Part shown: piece by piece, positions 10,421 to 22,463 of the stretch
How the letters are laid out: the number at the start of each line of letters is the position of its first letter
Numbering within the stretch: position 1 is the stretch's first letter
DNA from: Edaphochlamys debaryana
Taxonomy: Eukaryota > Chlorophyta > Chlorophyceae > Chlamydomonadales
Direction: 5' to 3'
NCBI GenBank assembly: GCA_016858145.1
Contig: JAEHOE010000080.1
Coordinates: 434,001-498,000 of the forward strand
Length of the DNA: 64,000 bases
Position numbers and translations under genes: made by a program
Notes under the pieces: generated by a model
Told to the model about the DNA's origin: nothing
Seen by the model: the letters and a program-made list of their open reading frames with translations, nothing else
The model's database searches: none

Positions 10421-13400
10421 CTACGCCCTCACGGTCATGGGCTTGTACCTGCCCCGCGGCTTGCGGTCCAGGGAGCCGGCGGGCGTGGCCGACACGGGTG
10501 CCTCGTGCGGCCCCAGGGGCTTGAACACGCAGTAGCTGCCCCCCGGCATGAAGACCACGCTGTAGCAGCTCTCGCCTGCACCGCCCCACGCGCTGCCGTG
10601 CTCCACGCCCCGCCACGCCACGGGCGTGTCGGTGAAGCCCCATACGTGCACCACCGCCCACGGCACGATGGGCGACTGGCTGTGGTGGTACAGCGCCTCC
10701 TCCTCCTCCCCCTCCTCGCCGTCGCCGTCGCCGTCGCCCACCTCCATGGCACCAGCCCCGCTCGGGCCCTTTCCTGGGCTTCTCCCGGCCCCGCCCCGCC
10801 CCTGCTGCTGCTGCTCCTTGTCGGGCCGCGTCAGTGCGGGCTGCAGCAGCCGCCTCAGCTCCTTCTCCTCCGCGGTGGTGTCGGGCGGGGGCGCTCCCGG
10901 CGGGCGGGAGCCGGCGTACGTGAAGCCCAGGTCCACCGGGGGCCCGGCGGCCACCGCTGCCCCCACCAGCGTCTCCTGGGCCCCTTGCAACACGCTCGCG
11001 ACGGAGCGCTCGGGCCGTGGCGGCTCCATCCCCGCCGTGGCCCAGTGTATCCGCGCCGGCGGCGTGCCCGTCCGCTGGCCCAGCTGCTCCCGCACCATGC
11101 CCGCCTCCGCCTCCAGCTCCTGCCGGGCTTTGAGCGTGGCCTCGTCAGGCTCGCTGCGGCCCCCGCTGTTGCTCCGCTCCCACGTGCACCCCGCCTTGTG
11201 GACCACGTGCTCGTGCCGTACGGCAACTGCCGCACCGCCGGGGCTGCGGAGCAGGCCCGTGCCGAACAGTCGCTTCAGGTCGCTCTGAAGCGGCAGCGGG
11301 TCCACCGGGCGTCCGGACAGGTCCACGCCGCACACCGGGCAGATGCGCGGCGGCGGCAGGTTGGGGATGTAGACGGCATCTGGGTCGGAGGCGGCGGCCT
11401 CCGCGGCGATTGCAGCTCGCTCCATCACGCCTTCGTAGTAGTAGGCCGACTCGCCGGCCGCTGCCCGCCGCGCCAGCTCGGCCTCCGCGGCGGCCCTGGC
11501 AGCGGCCTCGGCCGCCTTGGCTGCTTCGGCGGCGGCGGCGGCTTCGGCGGCGGCCGCGTCTTCAGCAGCGGTCGTGAGCTTGGGCGGTCCGTTGACCAGA
11601 ACGCACGCGGCGCGCATTACATCGTGGACCTGGAGGGCGAATGGGGGTTGCAGCCGTGCAGCCGTGCAGGAGGGCGGAGGTCATGGTCAGGTTGGGCACA
11701 CCGGGACGGACTGATCTGGGAGCCGACCGCGTTGCGAGCTAGCTATCAGGCCGCCCGGACCCCACCTGGCGCTGGGACAGCATGCCCTTCCAGCGCCGTG
11801 CCACCACCGTACCCAGCAGCCGCTTCTCCTGCGGCATGGGGGCGAGAGTTTGGGCGGCTGGGTTCATTTGAGGGTATGGGATTGGGGACGGGCTCAACAG
11901 TGTGGCTAGGGAGCAGAGCAAGGCCCGACAAAGGACAGCTGGAAAGCCGGCCCGATGGTCCGCGAGGGCCCCACCTCCTCTGCGGCGCTGGGGGCGGGCA
12001 GCGTGTCGTCCCAGAGGGGCATGATCTCGTCCGGGAGCAGCTGGTTGCACATGGTGTGGTCTGGGGGGGGGAGGCGTAGGGGGCAGAAGGGCGGGGGACC
12101 GAGGGTTTGCGTGCAGAGGTGCATGCGGAGCACACGGTCTGCGGGGGCTTAGCTGATTCTTAGGGGCGCACACACGATGAGCCACATCGAACTGCACCCA
12201 GAGGAGCACGTGGGCCGCATGAGCGGAGCGACGGAGAGTCACGTCAACTGACACCATCGAAACCCGGTTGCTGCGCGCCCCCGACGCCAGGACTCCCTCG
12301 GCCCACGGCCCACCTGCCCCCACCGCCAGCGCCCCCAGCCACGTGTGCAGCCCCATGATGGCGCGCCTCAGCTCCCAGTCCTGCCGCCGCCCTAGCGACT
12401 CTTGGACGCTCGTGTGCCCGTCCCATCGCTCCCAGGTGCACCCCGGCAGGTGCTCCACAGGCGGGGCCCGGGGTGGGCCCCCCGGCGGCGGCGGCGCGCC
12501 GGCGGCCCCGGCGCCTGCGGCGGCGCCGATGGCGGCGGCGCCCTGCAGCACCCCAGAGCCCCGGAACTCGGCGGCGCCGCCAGCGGCGTCGGCAGCCTGG
12601 GCCCACGGAGGCAGCGGCAGGTCGTCCGGACGGCCGGACAGGTCCACGCCGCAGACCGGACAGCGCTTTGGCGGCGGCAGGTTGGGGTCGCGCCAGGTGC
12701 CGGCGGCCTTGGCGGCCGCCTCCGCTGCCGCCCTGGCGGCGGCCACGCCCGCAGCGCCACCGTAGCAGTTGTTTCGCTCCATGCCTTCGGGGAGGTCCCC
12801 GGGCACGACGCCCAGGGCCTCGAATGTTTCCCGTGTGAGGGGCGGCAGCATCAGCCCCGGTCGCATCCACTGCTCCGACTGAAGCGCCATGAATTGCTGC
12901 AGCGAGGGTGGGGGGCGTGTTGTGGTCGGGGCTAGGTGCCAGGGAGAGCGGGTCGAGGTATGTGGCAGTTTGGGGATCGGGGATCCGTCGGGTGGTAGAA
13001 CGACGTCAGCACCGTCGTACCTCCGTGCCGTACGATGGCGTGATGGTCTCCGGGGGCAGCCGCAGCTGGTGCATCTCCCCGTCAACCTCAAGCCGCGCGA
13101 GGAAGGCCTGAAAGAGCGGGGTGGGTGGAAATGTTGCGCACAGGGCATGCTTCGCGGCACAACTCCCTGGGTTGAGGGACCCGGCAATCTTTCAGCCCAC
13201 AACCCAAGACGGCAGCGCACTGATGCGTTCCACTGCCCACCTGGGGCGGGATGTTTGACCGCACTTTGGCCAGGACCTGCACACAGGACGGACAAAGGAA
13301 GACAAAGTAAAGAGTGATTACACAATCACGACGAGGATTGTCACCTTCGGGCCCCACCCCTGCGGCTTCCGAGCCCTGAGGCTCTGCCGTCATCTGCACA

Positions 13401-14243
13401 CCCCCGAGTCAAGCTGAACTCCCTGCCCTCCCTGCCGCTGCCCTGCCCGACCTGTAGGTACCGATCCTCTCCCGGCTGCATCCCCTTGGACGTCAGGTCC
13501 ACGCTGATCGTGTAGCGGTCTGGCAGGGGAAGGGATCATAGGGGCCCATTCCATTAACCGGAGGGAGCGCTGCGGAGTGTCTCCTGAAACGCCCCGCGGC
13601 CGCGGATGTAGTGCCGGGCATCCCAGCCTACAACGCACCGTTGTTGGCTCCGCTCTGCACCCCCGTCAGCCCCAGCCTCGAGTACACGTCTGCGCTGACG
13701 GCCATGTGCAGCACGCCGTCGGGCGTGATGGCCACAGCGTGGTTGCTCTCCAGTCGATCGGCCAGCGACACTGCCTGCGGGCAGGCATGAACGTGGCTTG
13801 CGGGGCGAGGGGAGGTACCGCTGCTGGGCCCTGCTCCCCCCATCCTCCCCGCCTTCCCCCCCCCCTTCTCCCGGAACAGGAGCTCGAAGCACCTGGAAGG
13901 AGGCTTTGTCGTCCAGCATGATGCGCGTGTTCAGCACCTGTGCCAAGATGTCCGCCAGGCTGGCGCGCACAACCTGCCGCGTAATATGTATCTTAGGTAT
14001 GCAACGCCGCAGCGATAATCTTTGGGCAGCTGCCCTCACCTGGTAGCCCTCGGTCGGCGGCAGCATGGAGAACAGCTGCACGTCAAGTTCATCCTGGAGG
14101 TTCGGGTCCACCTTATCGTAGGGCAGCAAAACCTGGATTGCGTGATTAAGGAGGTGCTCGTTCACGGTCTGCTCAACATCGGCGTGGGGATGGTCTAGGT
14201 TGGACAGTCGCCAGTAGAGTCGTGGACCATGTTTTCTAGGCAT
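10421..14243 (-). CDS. RPP40: RNase P/MRP protein subunit RPP40 homolog with zinc-finger-like insertions
   Basis: The exons run from the ATG at 14241-14243 (about 14040-14243, 13893-13973, 13639-13774, 13452-13519, 13241-13276, 13021-13107, a large exon from 12896 to near 12260, two small exons near 12.0 and 11.8 kb, and a last exon from about 11629 to the stop at 10421). The deduced protein follows human RPP40 from end to end: an AITPDGVLHMAVSADVYSRL segment, YTISVDL, a WLGA motif, and a C-terminal block VPWAVVHVWGFTDTPVAW..EHG. RPP40 is a protein subunit of nuclear RNase P and RNase MRP, which process tRNA 5' ends and pre-rRNA. Two long Ala-rich insertions flank the WLGA motif. Each carries NLPPP..CPVCGVDLSGRP followed by HxxGCTWER, resembling a CxxC..HxxxC zinc finger. 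The donor near 12260 and the acceptor near 12030-12045 are ambiguous. Confidence 0.8.
11171..11342 (-). other. Zinc-finger-like unit 2 in RPP40
   Basis: It encodes CPVCGVDLSGRP (about 11308-11342) and later HKAGCTWERS (about 11171-11200). Unit 1 has the same order and near-identical key residues, so an internal duplication is likely. Confidence 0.5.
12421..12663 (-). other. Zinc-finger-like unit 1 in RPP40
   Basis: It encodes CPVCGVDLSGRP (about 12628-12663) and, some 60 residues later, HLPGCTWERW (about 12424-12453). The CxxC plus HxxxC ligand set resembles UBZ4/C2HC fingers, but the loop between the halves is unusually long. Zinc binding is inferred. Confidence 0.5.
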
Positions 14244-15971
14244 TCTGGTAAGTGGCTAAGGCTTCAGCGTAGACGAGCAACGGGGACTGCTGCTTGTTGG
14301 GAAGGCGGACATTCTCTACACAAGCTTTTAGCCTTTTATAGGGCGGGTGAAGGTGGGTGTCGACAAATGGGTTGTGGGTCCGCGAGTCCCAATGCAACGG
14401 TCAACGGTGACACGGGGCGGGCGAACCCGCACTCCTCCCCCCCGTCCCGCGCCGACATGTCGTTCCGACCACCAGTTGCAGTTGACGGATTGCTCGGCAA
14501 CCGCATTCATAAACCCCTGGCCTTCAACACCAAGGCAAGCCCACCACAAGGCGCACAGGCGGTAAAAGTTCAGCAGCAGCCTTGCAGCAGCTGCCCCGCC
14601 GGTGGCACCGGCCACCCCCCCTCCTCACAAACAGCCCGCCTGCCTCGAGCCACCGGGGAATTGCTGCTCTCCTTCATCACTGCCCTATACCACACAAATC
14701 TTCTTCCCCACTCCTGCTTTGATGCATGCTCTGCCACGTCTCGCCAGCCTCCTGTCGTCTAAGCCTCATTCGCTTCCTGCCCCCTGCGCCCTTCCCCCCG
14801 GCTGCTGCACTCCATCGCCCCGTACCCCCCCTGCCCTACACCCACCGTCCCACATGCGGTATCAATGCAGAGCCTCTTGGTCAGAGGTATCACAACAGTA
14901 AGCAAGGCCCGAATGGCACAAGAAGACCACAAGAAGAGTGTGCCACTTCCCCTCAGACCGTTATCGAGGTGGCACCTTCGACGGCCTGGAAACCAAGCGG
15001 GCCCCCACCCGTGCCTATTCGGCAGGATGCGGCCTACACAACAAAGCTTTGCATGAATTCATAGTCAAACAAGATATGGATGCGAGCAAGAGCTTCTAAC
15101 GCCTTAGCCAGCGCCTATGCGGCGCGGCCAACGAGACCCTACGCAACGGTCCCACACAAGCCATAAAGATGGAGTGCAACCCACAACTTCATCGCCGAGA
15201 GGTGCTGCGTCCTTCTTTGCTCTCGCTTGGCGTACTTGGATCACCATGTGCAGTATACCACGCGCTTCTATCTGGCTACCTGAGATGAAACCTATCCTAA
15301 CCTAACGAGCACCAGAGCTCACACGAAAGAAACTCACTCCCAGCGAGGAAGCCCACGAGGCCCGGAGAGAGAATGCCGCAACCTCTCACTGGAGCAGTGC
15401 GGCCATGCAAGCGTAGAAAGCCCTAGTCTAGCTAGCGGTCGCGAGGCACCGCCCCCAGTCTTGGTCAGACCTGGGATATCCTTGTCATCAGGGAGATCTC
15501 CCCTGATTATCATAGCATGCGTCTTTCGAGAGCACCTCTCGCACCCCTCGCAGCAGTTTCAACGCTTCCCAACGCGCTATCTGACGATGCGCAATGCAAG
15601 CTCAGGGCGGCGGCTGCCTCCAGCCCGCCACCAATGCAGGTCATCACGCGCATGTGCCGCCAAACACACCATGCAGCAACATGACTGCAACGCATCCCGA
15701 CTCGAACTCAAGGCCCCGCCCCACACAAGGTGGAGCATGGAAGCCCCCCACATGCACCTGTCACCCCTCTCTCACGCAAGGTTGCCTCAGCCCAGCCGTC
15801 GCCCTCCCGCCTCGAAAGCCTCCTCCCAAGGCCTCCTCCTCCCCAAGGCCTCCTCCTCCCCAAGGCCACCTCCTCCTTTGAAGACAAGACCCGACTTGCG
15901 CGTCGGCTCGGCCCTCCGACTCTCCTGGCCTTTCACCGCCGGTAACAGTCGTGGCGCCAGTTCCAGAGACG
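14244..15971. other. Intergenic region upstream of RPP40
   Basis: It should hold the RPP40 promoter and the 3' UTR of the first M11 protease. No exon was recognised. Around 15822-15864 there is a short CTCCTCCCCAAGGC-type tandem repeat. No TGTAA signal was seen for the protease. Confidence 0.5.
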
Positions 15972-18900
15972 CTACAAGCGCAGTCGGCGACGGAGGCTGG
16001 GGCTGGGGCTCAGCGGCCGTGGCGATGGGGGCGCTGGCGATGGCCTCGGCGGGGATGGGGGCCGCGGGGGCGGGAATGGGGGCCGGGGCGGGGCCGGCGG
16101 CTTGGGCGGGGCCGGCGGCCGCGGAGGCGGTGCCGGAGGGGATGGGGGCCGTGGAGGTGGCGTGGGCGGCCGCGGCGGAGCGGGCGGCCGGGGCGGGAAC
16201 GGCGGTTTGGGAGGCCGGGGCGGTGAAGGGGGTGGGGTGGGCGGCCGGGGCGGGAATGGCGGTTTGGGAGGCCGGGGCGGTGAAGGAGGTGGGGTGGGCG
16301 GCCGGGGAGGAGAGGGCGGAGGCAAGGGGGGTCGAGGCGGAGGCGTCGGTGGCTTGGGGGGCCTGGGCGGAGGCGCAGGCGGCCGTGGAGACGGGGGCCT
16401 GGGCGACGGCGGCCGTGGGGGAGGCGCCAGCGAGGGCGGCCGTGGCGAGGGTGGTCTCGGAGAGGGCGGCCGCGGCGAGGGTGGCCGCGGCGAGGGAGGT
16501 CGTGGCGAGGGTGGCCGCGGAGAGGGTGGCCGCGGCGAGGGTGGCCGCGGCGAGGGTGGCCGCGGCGGCGATGGACGCGGCGAGGGCTGAGGCGAGGGCG
16601 GCTTGGGCGGCTTGGGCGGCGGCGGCCGGGGTGAGGGCGGCGCGGGGGAGGGCCGGGGCGAGGGCGAGGGCGGCGGGGAGCTGCGCACGGGCAACAACAG
16701 CGCAAAAGGCGCGCAGTCGGGATCGTCTGCGTCCATGACACCATCGCAATCGTCGTCAAAACCGTTGGAGCATAGCTCCAATGTGCTCTCGTTCAGGTAG
16801 GGAAACTGCAAGGAAGTGGGGAGCGCGGGGTGGGAGGAGCGGGGTTTATGGGTGGGGGCGAACAGTGCCAACGCCGGCTCCGAGTCCGACCAGGATGGGC
16901 TGAGAGTGCACGGGTGAGGGAAGGAGGGGAAATCAGAAGGCAACTCACAAAGCAGACGTTGATGGTGGCCGAGGTGTTGGCGGCAATGCTGAGCACGGTG
17001 ATCTTGATGCCCCCGCCCATGGTGGTGTTGCCGCTGGGGGCCGGAGAGGGGAGCACAAGGGTCAGCGGGGCAAGGGGTGCAGCAGGAAAGCCGTCCGGCC
17101 GCGGCTTCCAAGCCGGAGGCCGGTTTGCCACCTAACAAGGCAAGCTCCGACTATTGCTGTTACCTGATCTGGTAACTCAAGCGGGAACAGTGCGTGTGGG
17201 GGCACTCCCGAGCTCACCCGGCGTCCCTGAACGTGCTCCTCCACGACTCGCCCACACCAAGCCACGTCATCTGGTACGGATAGCTGATGAGGGTCGAATT
17301 CACCGAGCCGTTGTACTGCGTGATGTGGACCTGGTGGGCGGGCGTGTACAGCGGAAAAGCGATGGCGCCGTCAAGACCGACAACCTTGAATTGGCGGCGG
17401 GTTGGAGTCCCGCCTCAATATCACCGCTTTGCTACTTTCAATCCTCATGCGGCATCAACTGCCAATGATGCCATTTCCCCTTCCTTGTGAGCTCTGCAGT
17501 GCTATGTCTCCTCGGCTCACGCAAGCAGCCCCCAGCACACCAGTCCCTTGCAGCTGAAGGCCCGTTCCTTTGCGCGTGATCCCCCGCAGAAAACCTGCCT
17601 TGTTGTTAAACTCTGAGAACATGGGCGTGTCAAAGAGCCTCTTGGTGCTCCGCATGGTCACAAAGTAGTTGGGGTAAGCCATGACGCCGGGCTTGGTGAA
17701 GTTGAGGAAGAGCACGTTCCTGTCCCCGACGCTGGTGGGCGGCAGAACCGCTTGCACGCCCGTGGGGCTGTACGTGCTCTCCTGAGTCAGCATGTACGGC
17801 GTCGCCCAGCCCGCCTGCGCGACGGGAGGTTGGGGCGAGCGAGGCCCGTTACGTGCACGCTAACAGCGAGGACAGCAGGCGAGGACTATCAGGTGGACGG
17901 TGGGTTGCGTGAGTGTCAGCCGGCTCGACCCGGCTTGCCTTGTAGGCGTTGGCCCCGTGGAAGCAGAGGTAGCCCGAGGGGTGGCCGACGCCGCCAGCGC
18001 CCATTATGTCGGTTTGGTCGCCGTACCTGTACGGCACAAATGTGGGACGCACGTGTGCTCAGGCGGCTGCATTCCAGAAGCGCCTGGCCGTGAAGCCCCA
18101 CAGCCATGGCGCACGCGCCCATGCTCCCTGCCCGGAGTACCGGTATCCCAGACCCCCGGGGCCGCAGCCGCTGCGCTGTCGGTCTGCCTGTCTGTCTGCG
18201 CCCGGGCATCTCTGGCAGCCCAGTAGTGTCCGCCCCGGGCCTCCACCCCCGAGAGCCCGCGCTCACTCGTCATCGCCGCGGAAGGCGTGCGTGAGCCCAA
18301 ACGTGTGCATGAACTCGTGGAACAGGACTGCGTGCTCCACGACGGCGGCGGACTTTATGAACATGTTGCACATGGCCTTGGAGCATCCGATGTTGCTGTA
18401 GCCCCTGCAAGGCATCATCCGCCCATCGTACAAGGGACAGAGCAACAAGGGGTCACGGCGAGCACAAGCGTTGGTATGCCAGCGGCTGAGCGCCAGGACG
18501 CCGGGCCGCTAAGCGAGCGCCGGGTTGGTTCGTGTTGGCTACCGGTACGTAGCAGGTCTGCACTCACGCCCAGGTGCAGTTGAGCTCGTCCGGTACGACC
18601 ACCACGAGGCGGATGTTGCGGTACGTGTCGAAGATGTAGCCGTACCCCGCCTGCGGGCAGGACGGGTACGGCAGGGTTTGGTCAGGGGGCAGGGTCACGG
18701 GGCGGGGTGGAGGACGCAGGCCTAGGGGAATCCTGCCTGGCACATAGAATTGGTGTAGCGCCACGTGGCCCTGGGTGAAGGTCATGGCCTGGGATGGCGC
18801 TGCGAGGCGGCAGGCGGCGACCCGGGATGGCGCACCTGCCGCGCCGCGCCTATCGCCGCCAGAGCCCAGTAGCTCTGCTCGTAGCTGCTGCACCGGGCGG

Positions 18901-20608
18901 TCGAGTTGTACGACTGGTAGATCGAGCCAACGACCTGGTAGCTGCCGGAGCAGTTGGCCTGCAGCGGACAGATCGGAAATATGGTTTGGGGCAGCACAAG
19001 TACGCCTCGCGCCCAAGCACCCACCGCACACAGCACCCACCTGGAACGGCCCGAGCACAATGCTGTTCTCCTGCTTGTACGCCGCCTTGCCGTACGAGCA
19101 GGTCGAGAAGTAGTCCTCAACGGTCTGACGCGTGCCGGTGCCATTGCTGAACAGCGTTGAGTAGATGTCCTGCGCAGCGCGGGGCCCCGGGCGTCACGGC
19201 AACGCAATGGGATTTCAGAAAAAGGCGACCGGGCCTCTTGTGACGACAGGTTCGTAGCCCTAGAGTCCTTGACGCGCCCAGGCAGTCCGGGACGCCTGCA
19301 TGTGATGATGCATGTGATGAGCCCGGACAAAGCCCAGCCAGCCCAGCCCCCCACGTCCAACCACACCTGTTGCGTATGAGGCACCGTCCAACCGCACATG
19401 TTTAGCAGAACCCTGCAAGGGAAAGCAGCGCACGAAGGGGTCAGCTCACACCATAGTCGGGCGGCAAGGCTGTAGCCCCCGGCGGTTGCTGCCATGCCTG
19501 AGCAGGCGTCAGCGCATCATCCTCGACGTGCCCTCCACCCTGGTTCCCTGCCATCCAGCCCAGCCCATACCCACACGACGCTCCGAAGCTGGAACGGGTC
19601 GACGACGGTCGCGATGGGAGCTGGCTCCGCCGCTCCAACGATGGTTACGCTCAGGAGTTGGTACGGCGTGTCGGCGTCCGCATCCACCGCAGTTGGGTCC
19701 GTCGTCTGCAAGAAGCGCCGGCCGCCAGGCGCCCCGCCGCTCCCGCCGGGGCTGCTGCTGTTGTTGCTGGTCGCCGAGCCGCCGGGGCCACTCGGGGTCT
19801 CCGGTTTGCGCCGGAGCGTAATCAGCAGCGTGTCGCCGGTCGAGATGGGCCGTCCGCCCGTGAAGGACAGCAGCCGCTGCTGCAGGTTGCGGCCCTTGGC
19901 GATCTGTTGGGCGGTGGGGGAAGACGGGTTGGCAAAGCACGGCGGTGGGGATGAGGCACTGGGGATGGCACCGGGGATGAGGCTACATTGTGAGCCTCAT
20001 ATGCGGCCATCATGGAGCAGTAACCATTCCCAGAAGGAAGCGGCCATGGGTTGTGGCACCAGCCAAGTGCCCTCCGCAGCTGCTGCCCTCCGCACCTGCA
20101 GCCACCCGTACTGTGCACCGTTTGTGGACTTCGCTGTAACCACCAGAGCCTCCTGGACGTCCTCGTGCGACCTCTGGGGTCCCCCTGCTTTGGCTCCTCT
20201 TGGTGCGTGCCTGCACGAGCGGGACGGGCGGGTCAGACGACGCCTCGTGCTGAAGTGCGACGCGTTTTGAAGCCCAGCCGCAGGTGACCGCCAGTGCTGG
20301 CCGCTAAAATCATCGCATGATGCGTGTTCACGCCGCGCGCTGGCAACGTTCGGCCCGCCTGCGACGTTAAGAACTTGTCCGCGCAAGAGCGTCCCCGCCT
20401 TACCCGTTCGCCTCAGTTTCAGTCATCAGACTAGCCGTAGCTACAAGCCATGTAAACACCAGGTTCAGAGCGGTGCATTGGCGCGCAATGCGGCAAGGTA
20501 AGTACAGTCCAGACCCCACGTACCTAGCAGGGAGAATGGAGATTGAGCGGCGGCCACCGCTAGCCAGGCAGCGAGCAGGGCAGCGACGGCGCCCATCGGC
20601 ATGGCCAT
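15972..20608 (-). CDS. Gametolysin-like metalloprotease (peptidase M11), copy 1
   Basis: A signal peptide (ATG at 20606-20608; exon 1 about 20524-20608, ending in SPFSLL with phase 1) is followed by many short exons. They encode an N-terminal domain (GWLQV; IAKGRNLQQRL), a conserved C-W motif (VLLNMCGWTVP), CSYGKAAYKQEN, and the catalytic zinc site HEFMHTFGLTH at 18287-18319. A Met-turn-like segment YGDQTDIMG follows near 18000, then a C-terminal beta domain ([16 protein letters not shown]). An Asp-rich motif C-NG-DDDCDG-D-DDPDC comes next, then a long PPSPRP tail to the stop at 15972. M11 enzymes of Chlamydomonas and Volvox degrade or remodel hydroxyproline-rich cell-wall glycoproteins. The site is canonical HEXXHXXGXXH, unlike the QEXXH reported for Volvox VMP1. 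The order of the small 5' exons (20.0-20.5 kb) is uncertain. Confidence 0.8.
16430..16590. repeat. 15-bp coding minisatellite (PPSPR units)
   Basis: Near-perfect GGCCGCGGCGAGGGT-type units encode consecutive PPSPR pentapeptides on the minus strand, in the proline-rich tail of M11 copy 1. Such Ser-Pro-rich tracts are typical hydroxyproline-glycoprotein matrix modules in volvocine algae. Confidence 0.8.
18287..18319 (-). other. Catalytic zinc motif of M11 copy 1
   Basis: HEFMHTFGLTH matches HEXXHXXGXXH: three His ligands and the general-base Glu are all present, so the enzyme is predicted to be active. Confidence 0.85.
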
Positions 20609-22463
20609 GTGTCGCACCCCCGAGGGAGGTCCCTCGTTGGCGGTCTCCCAACGCTTTGCAGGATTCAGCTCATTATAAAAAGTAGGGGTCACACGTGTAA
20701 GCAACGCGTGCGGCGCACAACAAGAGCGTAAGGCGCGCTATCGCTCAGTCGCTGCCGACGCCAGAGGACGCAGGTTATTCAGTGATGTGCGAAGAATGAA
20801 GGGGCAATACGCTGAAAGGGAGTTTTGTTGGGGCCAAGGAGGCTGGGAGTCCAGCCGCGCCTGGCTGGGAGTCCAGACCTGGACCAAAGCCTATCACGCC
20901 TAGTGCGGCTCACGGGTTCCTAATCGCATCTAGTACACTATACGGAGACCAATGCGCTCATAGCGCGCCGAAGGTCGGTTCGGTCTGGAACGGTCGGGCG
21001 GGTTGTACAGTACGACGAAGGTTGGAAAGTGGCACGCAGACCACAGACATCAGCGTGGCCCGGTCAGGGTCCCATGCCGCCGGAAGCAGCGCTGCCCACT
21101 CGGCCCACTTCATGCCAACCAGGTTAGAGGTTGACGCTCCATTTGTCGGCACCGCCTTGCAAGTGCGCCAACCTCTGCCTACCCGACACCGGAACGAGGC
21201 ATGCACTTGCCCGTCAGCCCCCCGTGCAAGTTCGACCCGACCTCCACCGTTCGAGAGTCCTCGACGCTACAACTCTCATCCCTGAAAGCCATACGTTGGC
21301 GCACAGCCACGCCGCCACAAGCCTGGCCCATTGCCATTGCCTCCTTAACCCCACACGTGCCACGCCACGCAGCCCATCATACCTTCCCAGGCTTGCCCCC
21401 TGTCGCCTTCCACGTCAAGCCCCTTCCGCTCTCCTATCCATTGCGTACACCCCAGCCTCAAATAGCAGGCCTCCTGTGCTCCTGTCCTCCGCATGGACGC
21501 GGCGGTACGGACATCAGGAGTGGCCCATGCAAGGCAGGCAGGCAGGCCCAGCACGCTCTGCTGCGCTCAGCAGTACCCCAATGTTCATGAGAGCCTTGCT
21601 GTCTCAGCAAGCGCTCACCCAGCAACGCCCTCACGGCGCAGTCACACCTTCACATCGCAGCGGGGTGTGCGCACACAATCGTCTTGAACCTGGCTACCCC
21701 TTGCTATCACTAACAGGTCCTCAGGCCCTGGCGCCGGCAACGCAGTGGCAAAGGCATGCACAGAAGCCCCCTCGGGAAGGAGCACCATGAGGCTGCCCCC
21801 GCGTCACGTCAAGGACCACATGATGCCCCTTCACTCTGTACATAGTCAACCGCCAGGCCCCAAAGAAAACAGCATGGAAAAGTGTGAAAAAGTGTCTATC
21901 CCTCCTCAGGACAGGGGGCTCAGCCCAAAAATGGCCTGGAGATATCCGAGCGGTAACCTCCATTTACTGCTAACTAGTATCATCTGTTTGTGTGCTGTAG
22001 CCCATGCTTTGCTCTTATTTATGGAGGCGTGCAAGCTGGGACAAGCACGCATGCACAAGGCCGTCTTCCAGCAACGTGCGTGGTTGCCCTCGAGATACTG
22101 CATGCCGCCGTGCCATCTAGCTACCCATCTTCGTGCCTGCCCCCTGTGTCTGCTCCCTTGGACGCGGCCTATCGGTATCCAATTGTTATCGGGCTCCTTC
22201 CCCGCTCCTCTCTGCACATCTCCCTCTGTGGGGACTTCGCTGGCTCGGCTTATTTCGCGCCAGCATTCTGAGCGGTTGCTTGGGCTCCCTTACCTAGCTG
22301 CTGCTGTGCGTATGTCAGCGTATGTACCCTAGTCAGCCTCCTCGAAACCGTGCAGGCGGCGCGATGGCATCCCGCCCGGCCATCGTGGCGGCTGTTGCAC
22401 GTGCACGGGGCTGTGAGCCGCTGCCGCTTCGCGGCGCACCGCATGGGTTCCAAGGAGCGAGGT
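20609..22463. other. Intergenic region between the two M11 proteases
   Basis: It holds the 5' side of M11 copy 1 and the 3' UTR of copy 2. I saw no convincing exon, RNA gene or repeat in this 1.9 kb. Confidence 0.5.

Noticed and set aside
9956..12079. 700-codon plus-strand frame across RPP40
   Set aside because: It is opposite the RPP40 last exon, whose protein matches the family. The plus frame runs through both intergenic and antisense DNA without any domain.
14868..14885. GCGGTATCAATGCAGAG, reminiscent of a cDNA template-switch adapter
   Set aside because: It matches only in part and lies in continuous genomic sequence with no junction, so it is probably coincidence.
15461..16738. Long plus-strand open frame rich in Ala/Gly/Trp
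   Set aside because: It is the antisense shadow of the PPSPRP-coding minisatellite exon of M11 copy 1. The minus frame has the metal-motif and splice context; this one has none.
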